Source of the DNA: Jiella flava
Lineage (GTDB): Bacteria > Pseudomonadota > Alphaproteobacteria > Rhizobiales > Rhizobiaceae
Assembly (NCBI RefSeq): GCF_017349315.1
Contig: NZ_JAFMPP010000004.1
Coordinates: 124,001-188,000, forward strand
Direction: 5' to 3'
DNA: 64,000 nt
Positions within the stretch are counted from its first letter, which is position 1. The number at the start of each line of letters is the position of its first letter. The notes beneath the pieces were generated by a model that saw nothing but the letters and a program-made list of their open reading frames with translations, was not told the DNA's origin and made no database searches. Of this stretch, positions 9,292 through 18,286 are shown piece after piece. Position numbers and translations under genes: made by a program.

Positions 9292-9382
9292 CTGACCTCA
9301 CGAACCAACACCTGCCTGGTCTCCAAGACTCAATTTCGGTGATCAGGCTCACGCGGTCGTCGTTGGTTCGATCGGACTGGGA

Positions 9383-10687
9383 ATGCATGCGATGATCTAT
9401 CCTTCAGCCGCCGAAAGACTTTCGGCCCCGACGTCTTCGAGTGAGATGCATGCTCTTGATGCAGCTGGGGCCGAGAAGACCGATGGCAAGCGTGTCGCGG
9501 TCGTGGCCGGAGACGAAGACATGGCACGCTTGATGCGCAGCGTGCGTGATCTCGGTCTGCAACCGTTCGATGGCCGCGAGAAATTCGAGGCCGATGCCGC
9601 CTTAGCCGTGATCGTCTCGCAGCGGATCGACCCGGAGTTTCTGCGCTGTAGCGTGCTCTCCGCGAGCTGTCCGGTGGTCTGCGTCAGCGAAGACGACCGG
9701 TTTCGAAACCGCCTGAATGCAACCCGCGCCGGCGTCACCGCACTGATCCCCGATCCACTCGACATCACCGAACTCGGATCGTGGCTGAACAGTTTTGACG
9801 AAACCCGCAAGCCGATTCCCTCGATCGTCATCATCGACGACGACGTCGTCTTGTCGGAACTTTATGCCGCGGTTCTCGAAGCCTCGGGGATGTCCGTCAC
9901 CATCATCAACGATCCGATGGAAGCGTTCGATTCGATCGCGATGATCCGGCCAGACCTCATCCTGCTCGACATCGAGATGCCGAACGTCAACGGGCTGGAG
10001 CTGGCCCGCGTCCTGCGCCAATCGCGGTCCAATCTCTCGACGCCCATCCTGTTTTTATCGGCTGAGCGCAATGAAAGCCGCCAGCAATTGGCGCGCAATA
10101 TCGGCGGCGACGACTTCATCAGCAAGCCGATCAATCTCGATCGGCTGACGACCATCGTCCAGATGCGGGCAGAGCGCGCCATCGCGCTGAAGCAGATCAT
10201 GGAGTCTGACAGCCTGACCGGGCTGTTGAACCACGCCCGCTTCAAGGAGCGCCTGGCGCTCGAGATCGAGCGGTCCAGCCGTACCGGTTCGCCCTTGAGC
10301 GTCTGCATCCTCGATATCGACAAGTTCAAGGGGATCAACGATCGCCATGGTCACCAGGTCGGCGACAAGGTGATCCAGACGCTCTCCCAGACCTTGACCG
10401 GCGGTCTGCGCCGCACCGATGTGGTCTCGCGTTACGGCGGCGAGGAATTCGGGATCATCCTGCTCGATACCGACTCGACCGGCGCGGCGGTGGTGATGAA
10501 CCGCGTCCGTGAGCGATTTAGCGGGATCGCACTGATGGGGAACGAGGAAGAATTCTGCGTGACCTTCAGCGCCGGCATAGCGCAAAACGGCCTCGGCAGC
10601 ACTGCCAACAGCACGCTCGCTCTCGCCGATCTGGCCCTTTACGAAGCCAAGCACCTCGGCCGCAACCGCGTCTGCATCAAGGGCTGA
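9383..10687 (+). CDS. Diguanylate cyclase response regulator, pseudoREC-REC-GGDEF (PleD-like layout)
   Basis: Residues ~35-140 form a receiver-like domain without the phosphoacceptor (AVIVSQR where a VLLD-like strand is expected) and without the KP motif (it reads PDP). Residues ~145-265 are a canonical receiver: IDDD, D196 in LILLDIEMP, S226 and K248 in ISKP. A GGDEF domain follows with intact GGEEF (352-356) and I-site RRTD (343-346), so it should make c-di-GMP from two GTP under feedback control. In Caulobacter PleD the first receiver is the active one; here the order is reversed. Start at ATG 9383, or ATG 9392, which is better spaced from GGACTGGGA. Confidence 0.92.
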   Translation: MHAMIYPSAAERLSAPTSSSEMHALDAAGAEKTDGKRVAVVAGDEDMARLMRSVRDLGLQPFDGREKFEADAALAVIVSQRIDPEFLRCSVLSASCPVVCVSEDDRFRNRLNATRAGVTALIPDPLDITELGSWLNSFDETRKPIPSIVIIDDDVVLSELYAAVLEASGMSVTIINDPMEAFDSIAMIRPDLILLDIEMPNVNGLELARVLRQSRSNLSTPILFLSAERNESRQQLARNIGGDDFISKPINLDRLTTIVQMRAERAIALKQIMESDSLTGLLNHARFKERLALEIERSSRTGSPLSVCILDIDKFKGINDRHGHQVGDKVIQTLSQTLTGGLRRTDVVSRYGGEEFGIILLDTDSTGAAVVMNRVRERFSGIALMGNEEEFCVTFSAGIAQNGLGSTANSTLALADLALYEAKHLGRNRVCIKG

Positions 10688-10785
10688 CGGTACGGCCTGC
10701 CGCAGTGACGCGCGACGCATTCAAGCGAACGTTCAGCCATTCAGCGGGCTGACCGTTGATCGGGCGGTCGAAAACGTTGGAAAAA

Positions 10786-10861
<76 letters not shown>

Positions 10862-11055
10862 ATGCCACGACCCCGGCGCAAATTTGGCCAAGACCGCGGC
10901 CCTGATACCGGCAAACGGCCGCGTGTTCAAGGGTAAATCCGCCGCGCCTGCCGCGCCCGTCGTGGGAGGCCAGCCCCGCGACAGATCCGCAATGGCGTGG
11001 CATCGGTTGCCGGGTCCTCTTGTTTTGGCCGTGGCAGGTGCGATCTTTCAGGGTG

Positions 11056-11877
11056 ATGATCGACCTTTTTGCCCCAAGCGACTCGACGCCCTCGCTGTTT
11101 CCCGAGCAAACGCCCCCTATCGTCCGGGTGATCGACACCGAAACCGCCGGCCAGCGGCTTGAAGAGGACGCGGTGATCGAGATCGGTTCGGTCGATCTCG
11201 ACCTGCTGACCGGTGCGATCGGCAATCCGATGCAGAGCTTTTGCGATCCGGCCGGTGTCGCGATCACCGCGGGGGCGCGCGGCGTGCATCACATCACCGA
11301 CGCGATGCTTGAGGGGGCGCCGTCCTTGACCGACGCCGCCAAGCCGTTCCGCACCGCGTCGACCTACGCCGCCCAGCGCGCCGCGTTCGACCGCTCGCGC
11401 CTGTGCTTTGCCGGTCGCTGGCTCTGCACCCACAAGCTTGCGCTCCGGGCTTTTCCGAATGTCAGAGCGCATGGGCTGCAGAGCCTCGTCAAATACGTGC
11501 CGCTCGACCTTTCGCCCGTCGAGCCGATGCTGGCGGGGCTCAATCCGCATCGCGCGCTCTACGACGCCGTCTGCACCGCCGTGCTGCTGCGTCAGATCGC
11601 GGCGGTGCTGATGCCGCGCTGTCACGACCTCGCTGACTTTTTGGCGCGCGCCGAGCGGGTCTCGAACGAGCCGGCGCTGCTCGCCAAGCTGCGTTTCGGC
11701 CGCCACAAGGGGCGGCCGATCGCCGACGTGCCGGACGACTATCTCGACTGGTTGATCCGCGAGCCCGGCATGCATCCCGATGCGGCTTTTACCGCCAAGC
11801 ATCAATTGCAGCTGCGGGGCGTTCGCGGCGCTCGGCCGCTGGCGGAGGTTGACGGACCGGCCTCGGTCTTGCGCTGA
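11056..11877 (+). CDS. DEDDh 3'-5' exonuclease with C-terminal DUF3820-like domain
   Basis: The exonuclease fold of the RNase T / DNA polymerase III epsilon family spans residues ~20-190. ExoI carries the metal-binding Asp and Glu in VIDTET (residues ~27-29), ExoII reads AQRAAFD, and ExoIII is HRALYDAV, the DEDDh His and Asp. The last ~70 residues contain LRFGRHKGRPIADVPDDYLDWLI, a pattern of the small DUF3820 family often joined to such exonucleases. The frame extends up to a TTG at 11020, but ATG 11056 (after AGGGTG) fits the domain start better. It precedes an ATP-dependent DNA ligase on the same strand by ~80 bases, which hints at a DNA repair role. Confidence 0.85.
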   Translation: MIDLFAPSDSTPSLFPEQTPPIVRVIDTETAGQRLEEDAVIEIGSVDLDLLTGAIGNPMQSFCDPAGVAITAGARGVHHITDAMLEGAPSLTDAAKPFRTASTYAAQRAAFDRSRLCFAGRWLCTHKLALRAFPNVRAHGLQSLVKYVPLDLSPVEPMLAGLNPHRALYDAVCTAVLLRQIAAVLMPRCHDLADFLARAERVSNEPALLAKLRFGRHKGRPIADVPDDYLDWLIREPGMHPDAAFTAKHQLQLRGVRGARPLAEVDGPASVLR

Positions 11878-11957
11878 GACGACGTTTGCCGATCGGTCTG
11901 GGGCACATCGGCGCGCCGGCTTGAAGGCTTGGCCGCGCGATGCATGTGTCCCAGGCG

Positions 11958-13616
11958 ATGAAAGCCTTTGCCGATCTCCTCGACGCCCTCGTGCTGCAGC
12001 CCTCGCGCAATGGCAAGCTGCGCCTGCTCGTCGATCACTTTGCCGCCGTGCCCGATCCCGAGCGCGGCCTGGCGCTGGCGGCGATCACCGGCGATCTCGA
12101 CATCCAAAGCGTCAAGCCGGCGATGCTGCGCGAGCTCGTCACGACGCGCATGGATCCGGTGCTGTTTGGCTATTCCTACGATTATGTGGGTGATCTCGCC
12201 GAGACGATCGCGCTGGTCTGGCCGTCGGCGGAAACTGGTGAGAGCGGCGCGGCCGACGCCCCCAGCCTGGAGGATATCGTCGCCAAGCTGAACGCGGCGT
12301 CGCGGCAGGACGGTGTCGCCCTGATCGAGACCTGGCTCGATCGGCTGGATTCGTCGGGTCGCTTCGCGCTGTTGAAGCTCGTCACCGGCGGCTTGCGCAT
12401 GGGCGTGTCGTCGCGCCTTGCCAAGCAGGCCCTGGCCGATTTCGGCGGTCACGACGTCGCCGAGATCGAAGAGCTGTGGCACGGTCTTCAGCCCCCCTAT
12501 GAGAGCCTGTTCTGTTGGTTGGAGGGCCGAGGCGACAAGCCGGTCTCAGCCGCCCGTGCGCCGTTTCGCCCGGTGATGCTGTCGCAGCCGTTGGAAGCGC
12601 CGGATTACGGCCTGATCGTCCCCGACGCCTATGCCGCCGAGTGGAAATGGGACGGCATCCGGGTGCAGGCGAGCGCCGAGAGCGGCACGCGCCGGCTCTA
12701 TTCGCGCACCGGCGACGACATTTCGCGGGCCTTCCCGGATCTTGTCGATTTCATGCAGTTCGACGGCACCCTCGACGGCGAACTGCTCGTCGCCGTCAGT
12801 GACGACAAGGGCGGTGCGCCGAAAATTGTCGGCCGCAACGAGCGGCCGGACGATATCGTTGCGGGCAGCTTTTCCGATCTGCAGCAGCGGCTGAACCGCA
12901 AGACCGTCTCAGCGGCAATGCTGAAACGCTACCCGGTCTTTCTGCGCTGCTACGACCTCTTGATCGACGCTGGAGACGATATTCGGGCGCTGCCCTTCGG
13001 CGAGCGTCGCAAGCGGCTTGCGGCCTTCGTCGCGAAGCTCGAGCCGACGCGCTTCGATCTCTCCCCGCTGGTCGACTTTGCCAATTTCGATGCGCTGGCT
13101 GCGCGGCGCGGCGCGCCTCCGCATCCGGTGATCGAGGGGGTGATGCTGAAGCGGTGGGACTCCGCTTACGTCCCCGGCCGGCCAAAGGGCCCGTGGTTCA
13201 AGTGGAAGAAGGACCCGCATCTGATCGATGCGGTGCTGATGTATGCCCAGCGCGGCCATGGCAAACGGTCGAGCTACTATTCGGACTACACCTTCGGCGT
13301 TTGGGCGGGCGCGTTCGACGATCTCGAACTCGTCCCGGTCGGCAAGGCCTATTTCGGCTTCACCGACGAGGAGCTGAAGACGCTCGACAAATATGTCCGC
13401 GACAACACCATCGAACGCTTCGGCCCCGTGCGCTCGGTGCGGGCCGAGCCGGACCATGGCCTGGTGATCGAGGTGGCGTTCGAGGGGCTCGCCCGGTCCA
13501 ATCGCCACAAATCGGGCGTCGCCATGCGCTTTCCCCGCGTCTCGCGGCTGCGCTGGGACAAACCGGCGTCCGAGGCCGATCGGATCGAGACCCTGCAGGC
13601 CATGCTCGACGATTGA
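11958..13616 (+). CDS. ATP-dependent DNA ligase
   Basis: About 552 residues. An N-terminal DNA-binding domain (~1-200) begins MKAFADLLDALV, as in rhizobial ligases annotated as ligase B or cisplatin-damage-response ligase. The adenylation domain has motif I EWKWDGIR with nucleophile K230, later LDGELL (motif III type) and GVMLK (motif IV type). The terminal motif is WFKWKKDP. An OB-fold C-terminus completes the protein. It seals nicks with ATP through an enzyme-AMP intermediate. In many Hyphomicrobiales it sits with a metallo-beta-lactamase-like exonuclease and a DEXH helicase; here the neighbour is a DEDDh exonuclease instead. ATG 11940 in the same frame is an alternative start. Confidence 0.92.
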   Translation: MKAFADLLDALVLQPSRNGKLRLLVDHFAAVPDPERGLALAAITGDLDIQSVKPAMLRELVTTRMDPVLFGYSYDYVGDLAETIALVWPSAETGESGAADAPSLEDIVAKLNAASRQDGVALIETWLDRLDSSGRFALLKLVTGGLRMGVSSRLAKQALADFGGHDVAEIEELWHGLQPPYESLFCWLEGRGDKPVSAARAPFRPVMLSQPLEAPDYGLIVPDAYAAEWKWDGIRVQASAESGTRRLYSRTGDDISRAFPDLVDFMQFDGTLDGELLVAVSDDKGGAPKIVGRNERPDDIVAGSFSDLQQRLNRKTVSAAMLKRYPVFLRCYDLLIDAGDDIRALPFGERRKRLAAFVAKLEPTRFDLSPLVDFANFDALAARRGAPPHPVIEGVMLKRWDSAYVPGRPKGPWFKWKKDPHLIDAVLMYAQRGHGKRSSYYSDYTFGVWAGAFDDLELVPVGKAYFGFTDEELKTLDKYVRDNTIERFGPVRSVRAEPDHGLVIEVAFEGLARSNRHKSGVAMRFPRVSRLRWDKPASEADRIETLQAMLDD

Positions 13617-13716
13617 GGCGGGGAGGGGCGTTCCGACCTTCGAACTTGCACGGCTCGCTTCGACCGCCTAACTGCGATGCGAAACGGGACGTCAATCGGA
13701 GAGGATCGAACCCTTC

Positions 13717-13986
13717 ATGTCCGACAGTATTCATCGCTTTTTGGGAGGCTCGCCGATCGGCGTCGCCGTCCGGCTGATCCTGATCTCGATCCTTGTCGGC
13801 TTCATCCTGTCCTGGTTGCACTGGAACCCGCACGACATCATCCAATGGGTGGTGCGCACCATCCAGTGGGCGTGGCACTCGCTGTTCGGCTCGGTCGAAA
13901 AGGCGGTGTATTATTTCCTGCTGGGCGCGGCGATCGTCGTGCCGGTGTTCATCATCTCGCGGGTGTTGAAAATGGGCCGGCGCTGA
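13717..13986 (+). CDS. Small membrane protein, DUF6460 family
   Basis: An 89-residue protein with two hydrophobic segments (about 17-37 and 66-83) around a Trp-rich middle (HWNPHDIIQW, TIQWAWHS). The pattern GGSPIGVAVRLILISILVG at the start and YYFLLGAAIVVPVFIISR near the end matches the alphaproteobacterial DUF6460 family. Its function is unknown. The start ATG 13717 follows a GGAGAGG stretch at a longer than usual distance. Probably an inner-membrane protein. Confidence 0.8.
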   Translation: MSDSIHRFLGGSPIGVAVRLILISILVGFILSWLHWNPHDIIQWVVRTIQWAWHSLFGSVEKAVYYFLLGAAIVVPVFIISRVLKMGRR

Positions 13987-14079
13987 GACGCGGTCCGCCG
14001 AGCGCTTTTTACGGCGCACGTCTTGGCGCCCGCGAGGGTGGGTTCCGGCCCGGTCTGTCGATGCGCGCGGAGACGCGCG

Positions 14080-16395
14080 TTAGGCCGCCCGGCGCTTGAG
14101 GATGCGCACCGGAACGGACTTGGCCGCCGGAACATGGGCGCGGCGCGAGTGGTGCCACAGCGGGATCAGAGCGTTCAGCTCCGGAAAATAGCCGGCGCAA
14201 TTGCCCTCGGGCAGCGGCCACGCATGCACCCTATAGTTCTCGACCCGCCGTGTGACGCCGTCGCCCGCATGGGTCTCCAGATCGACATGATCGGTATCGG
14301 TGAGGCCCAGCCGGCGAATGTCGTTGGCGTTCATCAAAATGACCATGCGGGTGCCTTTGACGCCGCGCAGCCGGTCGTCATAGCCGTAGACGGTGGTGTT
14401 GAACTGATCGTTCGAGCGCACGGTGATCAACTTCAGGACGTCTCTGGCGGTCGTGTCGATATCCGGGTCGACGTCGAAGCTTTCCGGCGTCAAGAAGTTC
14501 GCCTTGCCGTTTTTTGTGCGCCATTCCCGCCGGCAGGCGCCGATGTCGCGATGAAAGCCGCCGGGCGTGCCGAGCCGCCGATTGAAATCTTTGAAGTCGG
14601 CCGGATAGGCGCGCTCGATCGCAGCGCGCACCTGGCCGTAATCAGCCACCCATTCGTCCCAGGGCACCGTCGAGCGGCCGGCGACCGCCGCTTTGGCAAG
14701 TTCGGCGACGATCTTGGCCTCCGACAGGAGTTCGGGTGAGGCCGGCTCGCTCCGGCCGATCGAGGCGTGGATGCAGGCGGTGGAATCTTCGACCGAGACC
14801 GTCTGGGCGACACCGTTCTGCATGTCCCGCTCCAGCCGTCCGAGACAGGGCAGGATGTAGGTGTTCTCGCAGGCCAAGAGGTGGTTGCGATTGAGCTTGG
14901 TCGAGATCTGGACGCTAAGCTGCATCTTGCGCCAGCCCGCCTCGATGCGTTCCGTCTCCGGCACGGCGCGCGAAAAATTGCCGCCGAGACAGACGAAACC
15001 CTTCACGCTGCCGTCGAGGATCCCTTCGCAGGCCTCGACCGTGTCGAGACCCTTCTCCTTCGGCACGGTGAAGCCGTAAAATTCCTCGAATTTTGCGTGC
15101 GGGATCAGGTCCAGCTTCTCGGTGATGCCGACGGTGCGCTGACCTTGCACGTTGGAATGACCGCGGATCGGCGAGATGCCGGCACCTGCTTTGCCCATCA
15201 TGCCGCGCATCAGCAGGAGGTTGCACAGCATCTGCACGTTTTCGATGCCGTGGCGATGCTGGGTGAGGCCCATGCCGTAATTGGCGATCACCCGCTCGGC
15301 CTTGGAATACACCCGCGCGACATGTTCAAGTTCGTCGCGGGGCACGCCCGAGCAGCGCGCGATCTCTTCCCATTCGGCATCGCGCACGAAGGCCTCGAAG
15401 CTTTCGAAGCCGTGGCAATGCTCGGCGATGAAGGCGGTGTCGAGCACCCGAGCGCCGCCATTGACGCGGGCGGCGTCATCAAGGGCGAAGAGCGCCTTGG
15501 CGATGCCGGTCATGGCGGCGATGTCGCCGCCGACGCGCACCTGGTAATAGTCGCTCGACATCTTCGTCCCCTCGCTGGGGGAGAGCATTTCGATCGGGTT
15601 CTGCGGGCTTTTGAAGCGCATCAGCCCGCGCTCGCGCAGCGGGTTGAAGGTGATCACCGGCGCGCCGCGCTTACGCGCCGCCTGCACCGCATTGAGCAGG
15701 CGCGGGGCGTTGGTGCCGGTATTGTGGCCGAAGAAGAACATCATGTCGCAGACGTCGAGGTCGTCGAGCGTGACGGTGCCGACCGGCGAGCCGATCGATT
15801 CCGGCAGGCCGACCGAGGTCGACTCGTGGCACATGTTTGAGGAGTCCGGCAGATTGTTCGAGCCGTAGATTCGGGCAAAGAGCTGCCACATATGCGAGGC
15901 CTCGAGCGCCGCGCGGCCGGAGACGTAGAAGACAACCGATTTCGGATCGAGGGCATTGAGCTTGGCGCCGATGTCTCGGAACGCGTCGTCCCACGTGATC
16001 GGGACGTATTGATCGAGACTGGCGTCGTATGTCATCGGCGTGGTGAGCCGACCCTGCTTCTCCAGCTCGTGGTCGGTCCATTCAAGCAGTTCGGACACCC
16101 GATGCTTGGCGAAGAAGGCGCGGTCGCAGCGCTTCGGCGTGATTTCCCACATCGTCGCCTTGGCGCCGTTCTCGCAATATTCGAAGGGCGAGGGAGCGGC
16201 GGGTTTTGCCCAGGAGCAGGAGGCGCACTGGTAACCGTCGGCCTTGTTCTGATGACCAAGCGTCGTCCAGACGGTGGAGGCGAGCAGGCCCTCTTGCGCA
16301 GACTTTTCCACCAGCGACTTGACCGAGCCCCAGCCGCCGGTCGGATCGTCATAAGGATCGATGGCGGGTTTGTCGGTCACTTCGCTGCGCTTCAT
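14080..16395 (-). CDS. FdhF/YdeP-family molybdopterin oxidoreductase
   Basis: A 771-residue protein of the molybdopterin oxidoreductase superfamily, close to the length of E. coli YdeP. It starts at ATG 16395 (MKRSEVTDK); the longer frame to 16500 has no domain support. The N-terminus has the YdeP-type YQCASCSW and FEYC cysteines (about residues 57, 60 and 74). The cofactor region has SSNMCHESTS with Cys and His at ~189-190, then FFGHNTGTN, and further GMGLTQHRHG. The molydopterin dinucleotide-binding C-terminal domain includes NDQFNTTVYGYDDRLRG. YdeP is linked to acid resistance in E. coli, but its substrate is not established. No fdhD or partner subunit lies beside it, so it may act alone in the cytoplasm. 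Confidence 0.9.
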   Translation of the reverse strand: MKRSEVTDKPAIDPYDDPTGGWGSVKSLVEKSAQEGLLASTVWTTLGHQNKADGYQCASCSWAKPAAPSPFEYCENGAKATMWEITPKRCDRAFFAKHRVSELLEWTDHELEKQGRLTTPMTYDASLDQYVPITWDDAFRDIGAKLNALDPKSVVFYVSGRAALEASHMWQLFARIYGSNNLPDSSNMCHESTSVGLPESIGSPVGTVTLDDLDVCDMMFFFGHNTGTNAPRLLNAVQAARKRGAPVITFNPLRERGLMRFKSPQNPIEMLSPSEGTKMSSDYYQVRVGGDIAAMTGIAKALFALDDAARVNGGARVLDTAFIAEHCHGFESFEAFVRDAEWEEIARCSGVPRDELEHVARVYSKAERVIANYGMGLTQHRHGIENVQMLCNLLLMRGMMGKAGAGISPIRGHSNVQGQRTVGITEKLDLIPHAKFEEFYGFTVPKEKGLDTVEACEGILDGSVKGFVCLGGNFSRAVPETERIEAGWRKMQLSVQISTKLNRNHLLACENTYILPCLGRLERDMQNGVAQTVSVEDSTACIHASIGRSEPASPELLSEAKIVAELAKAAVAGRSTVPWDEWVADYGQVRAAIERAYPADFKDFNRRLGTPGGFHRDIGACRREWRTKNGKANFLTPESFDVDPDIDTTARDVLKLITVRSNDQFNTTVYGYDDRLRGVKGTRMVILMNANDIRRLGLTDTDHVDLETHAGDGVTRRVENYRVHAWPLPEGNCAGYFPELNALIPLWHHSRRAHVPAAKSVPVRILKRRAA

Positions 16396-16597
16396 GGTAT
16401 TGTCTCGTATGCCGCGTTCGGCCCGGAGCGGGCCGGCGCGAATTGAAGGGGCTGAACACTCGCAACTCCTTGGCCCCGGTGCAGGTTGCATAGATCGCAA
16501 CGGAAGTTATGGATCTGATCAAGATAAAGATAAGTTATTATTGTCATTAAGGCGCAAAGGAGCGGGCTCGTTCGCCGATTTCAGAGTTCAGACTGCC

Positions 16598-17158
16598 CTA
16601 GCGTTTGACGGTGATCGTGGTGCGCCCGGATAGAAATGGCGCGAGTTTCCGCATATCGGCCGGCGCAATCGCGATACATCCGGCGGTTGGCGGATGGCCG
16701 GGCTCGGCAACGTGAAAGAAGATCGCGCTGCCAAGGCCACGGGCTCGGCGTCGGTAGTTGTAGTCGAGCACGATGACGACGTCGTAGAGCCGGTCCTCGC
16801 GGGCCAACGTCTCGGCGCTGGCGGCGAAGGGCAGCCGGACCGGCCGATTGTAGGCTGGATGATCGGGCGCGTCGCACCAGCCGTCGACACCGGGCCGTAT
16901 GCGACGAATCGCCAGCCGGCTTTTGGGTCGCGCCATGCGGCCGCCGCGATGCCACAGTTCGACCAGCGCCATGGTCGCCACCGGGGTCGCGCCGTCGCCC
17001 TCGCGCTTGCCGATCGTCGTGCCGGAACGCCCGAGCGCGCAGGGGATGCGGAAGGGGCCGGCGGCCAGAATGCCGCGACAAGTCTCGCCCGGTTTGCGGC
17101 GGACGATGAGGTGGCGGATCGTCCCGGCGCCCGGCTTTGTCGGATTGCGTTCTTGCAA
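16598..17158 (-). CDS. YkuD-family L,D-transpeptidase domain protein
   Basis: A 186-residue protein with the YkuD signature: His in IFFHVAEPGHPPTAGCIAI and the nucleophile Cys eleven residues later in TAGC, where many members have SHGC or SRGC. An earlier GKREGDGATPVATMAL stretch is also typical, as this family often has GKxEGDxxTPxG. The function in relatives is cross-linking peptidoglycan between two meso-DAP residues, or attaching proteins to it. No clear signal peptide is present, so export or location is uncertain. The start is TTG 17158 with AGGA eight bases upstream; no ATG precedes the domain in frame. Confidence 0.82.
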   Translation of the reverse strand: MQERNPTKPGAGTIRHLIVRRKPGETCRGILAAGPFRIPCALGRSGTTIGKREGDGATPVATMALVELWHRGGRMARPKSRLAIRRIRPGVDGWCDAPDHPAYNRPVRLPFAASAETLAREDRLYDVVIVLDYNYRRRARGLGSAIFFHVAEPGHPPTAGCIAIAPADMRKLAPFLSGRTTITVKR

Positions 17159-17259
17159 CAGTGTTGTCCTGTCGTTGAAATCTCTATGTTACATTGAACA
17201 TGCTGCCGTTCCGAGATGGGCGGTCGGCAATCTTGATGTCAGCCGAACAGCGGTTAGGG

Positions 17260-17943
17260 ATGAGTGCTAGAAGCCTATTGATCGTCGATGATGACGATGA
17301 CCTGAGAGAGACGCTCGCGGAGCAGCTTTCCCTGCACGAGGAATTCAACGTCCTGCAGGAGAACGCCGCGTCTAGGGGGATCGCCACCGCCCGCGGCGGT
17401 CTGATCGACCTTGTCGTCATGGATGTCGGCCTGCCCGACATGGATGGCCGCGAGGCCGTGAAGGTGTTGCGCAAGGGCGGGTTCAAGGCGCCGATCATTA
17501 TCTTGACCGCCCAGGACACCGATTCCGACACGATCCTCGGCCTCGAAGCCGGGGCGAACGACTATGTCACCAAGCCATTCCGCTTCGCGGTGCTGCTTGC
17601 CCGGATTCGGGCCCAGTTGCGTCAGCACGAGCAAAGCGAGGATGCGACGTTCCAGGTCGGCCCTTACGTCTTTAAGCCGAGTCAGAAGATTCTGATCGAC
17701 GAGAGGGGCAGCAAGATCCGGCTGACGGAAAAGGAGACGGCGATCATCCGCTATCTCTACCGGGCCGATCGCAAGGTGATCACCCGCGACGTGCTCTTGG
17801 AAGAGGTCTGGGGCTACAATTCGGGCGTCACCACCCATACGCTTGAAACCCATGTCTATCGCCTGCGTCAGAAGATCGAGCCCGATCCGTCCAATGCGCG
17901 GCTACTCGTCACTGAATCCGGCGGTTACAAGCTGATGCCTTAA
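17260..17943 (+). CDS. OmpR/PhoB-family DNA-binding response regulator
   Basis: The receiver domain begins at once after ATG 17260 (MSARSLLIVDDDDD) with phosphoacceptor Asp in LVVMDVGLPDMDG, Thr in IILTAQD and Lys in YVTKPF. A winged-helix effector follows (~125-227), with LTEKETAIIRYLYR, VITRDVLLEEVWGYN and THTLETHVYRLRQKIE. The frame extends to ATG 17194 or ATG 17236, but relatives start at the MSAR position. No kinase gene is adjacent, so it is an orphan regulator here. The target genes cannot be read from the sequence. Confidence 0.9.
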   Translation: MSARSLLIVDDDDDLRETLAEQLSLHEEFNVLQENAASRGIATARGGLIDLVVMDVGLPDMDGREAVKVLRKGGFKAPIIILTAQDTDSDTILGLEAGANDYVTKPFRFAVLLARIRAQLRQHEQSEDATFQVGPYVFKPSQKILIDERGSKIRLTEKETAIIRYLYRADRKVITRDVLLEEVWGYNSGVTTHTLETHVYRLRQKIEPDPSNARLLVTESGGYKLMP

Positions 17944-18286
17944 GGCATCAGCTCTGCATCGAGTCGATCGGTTTGCGCCTGCCGCCGGATCGCGTCGCGT
18001 CTCGCGCGCGACATGAGGGAGGTGTGGCCCAGCACCAGCCAATCCTCGTTGCATCGTGAATGATAAATCATCTGTGGGTTGTTCTTCCTTTGCCACGGAA
18101 AGACTTGCCCGAACGTTCACCAATCATCTACCAATCCCGTTCACGATGACCGTGCCGGTCGATCGCCGCCACGGCTGGACTTTGGCCGCTTGCAAACCGG
18201 ATGGATGGTTAATGCGGGCGGAAAAATCCGCCGCGTCATGGAAAGCTGCACCTTTCGGTGCATGAGAAGAACGGTCCTCCGCCACG
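17944..18286. other. Intergenic region without a supported gene
   Basis: About 340 bases. Several short frames are open but none has a recognisable domain or a good ribosome-binding site. A perfect small hairpin, TGCACC-TTTC-GGTGCA, lies at 18247-18262, 25 bases before the cNMP-binding gene. Otherwise nothing stands out. Confidence 0.5.

Noticed and set aside
14767-15840. A 357-codon plus-strand frame
   Set aside because: Opposite the YdeP-like gene, with no domain of its own.
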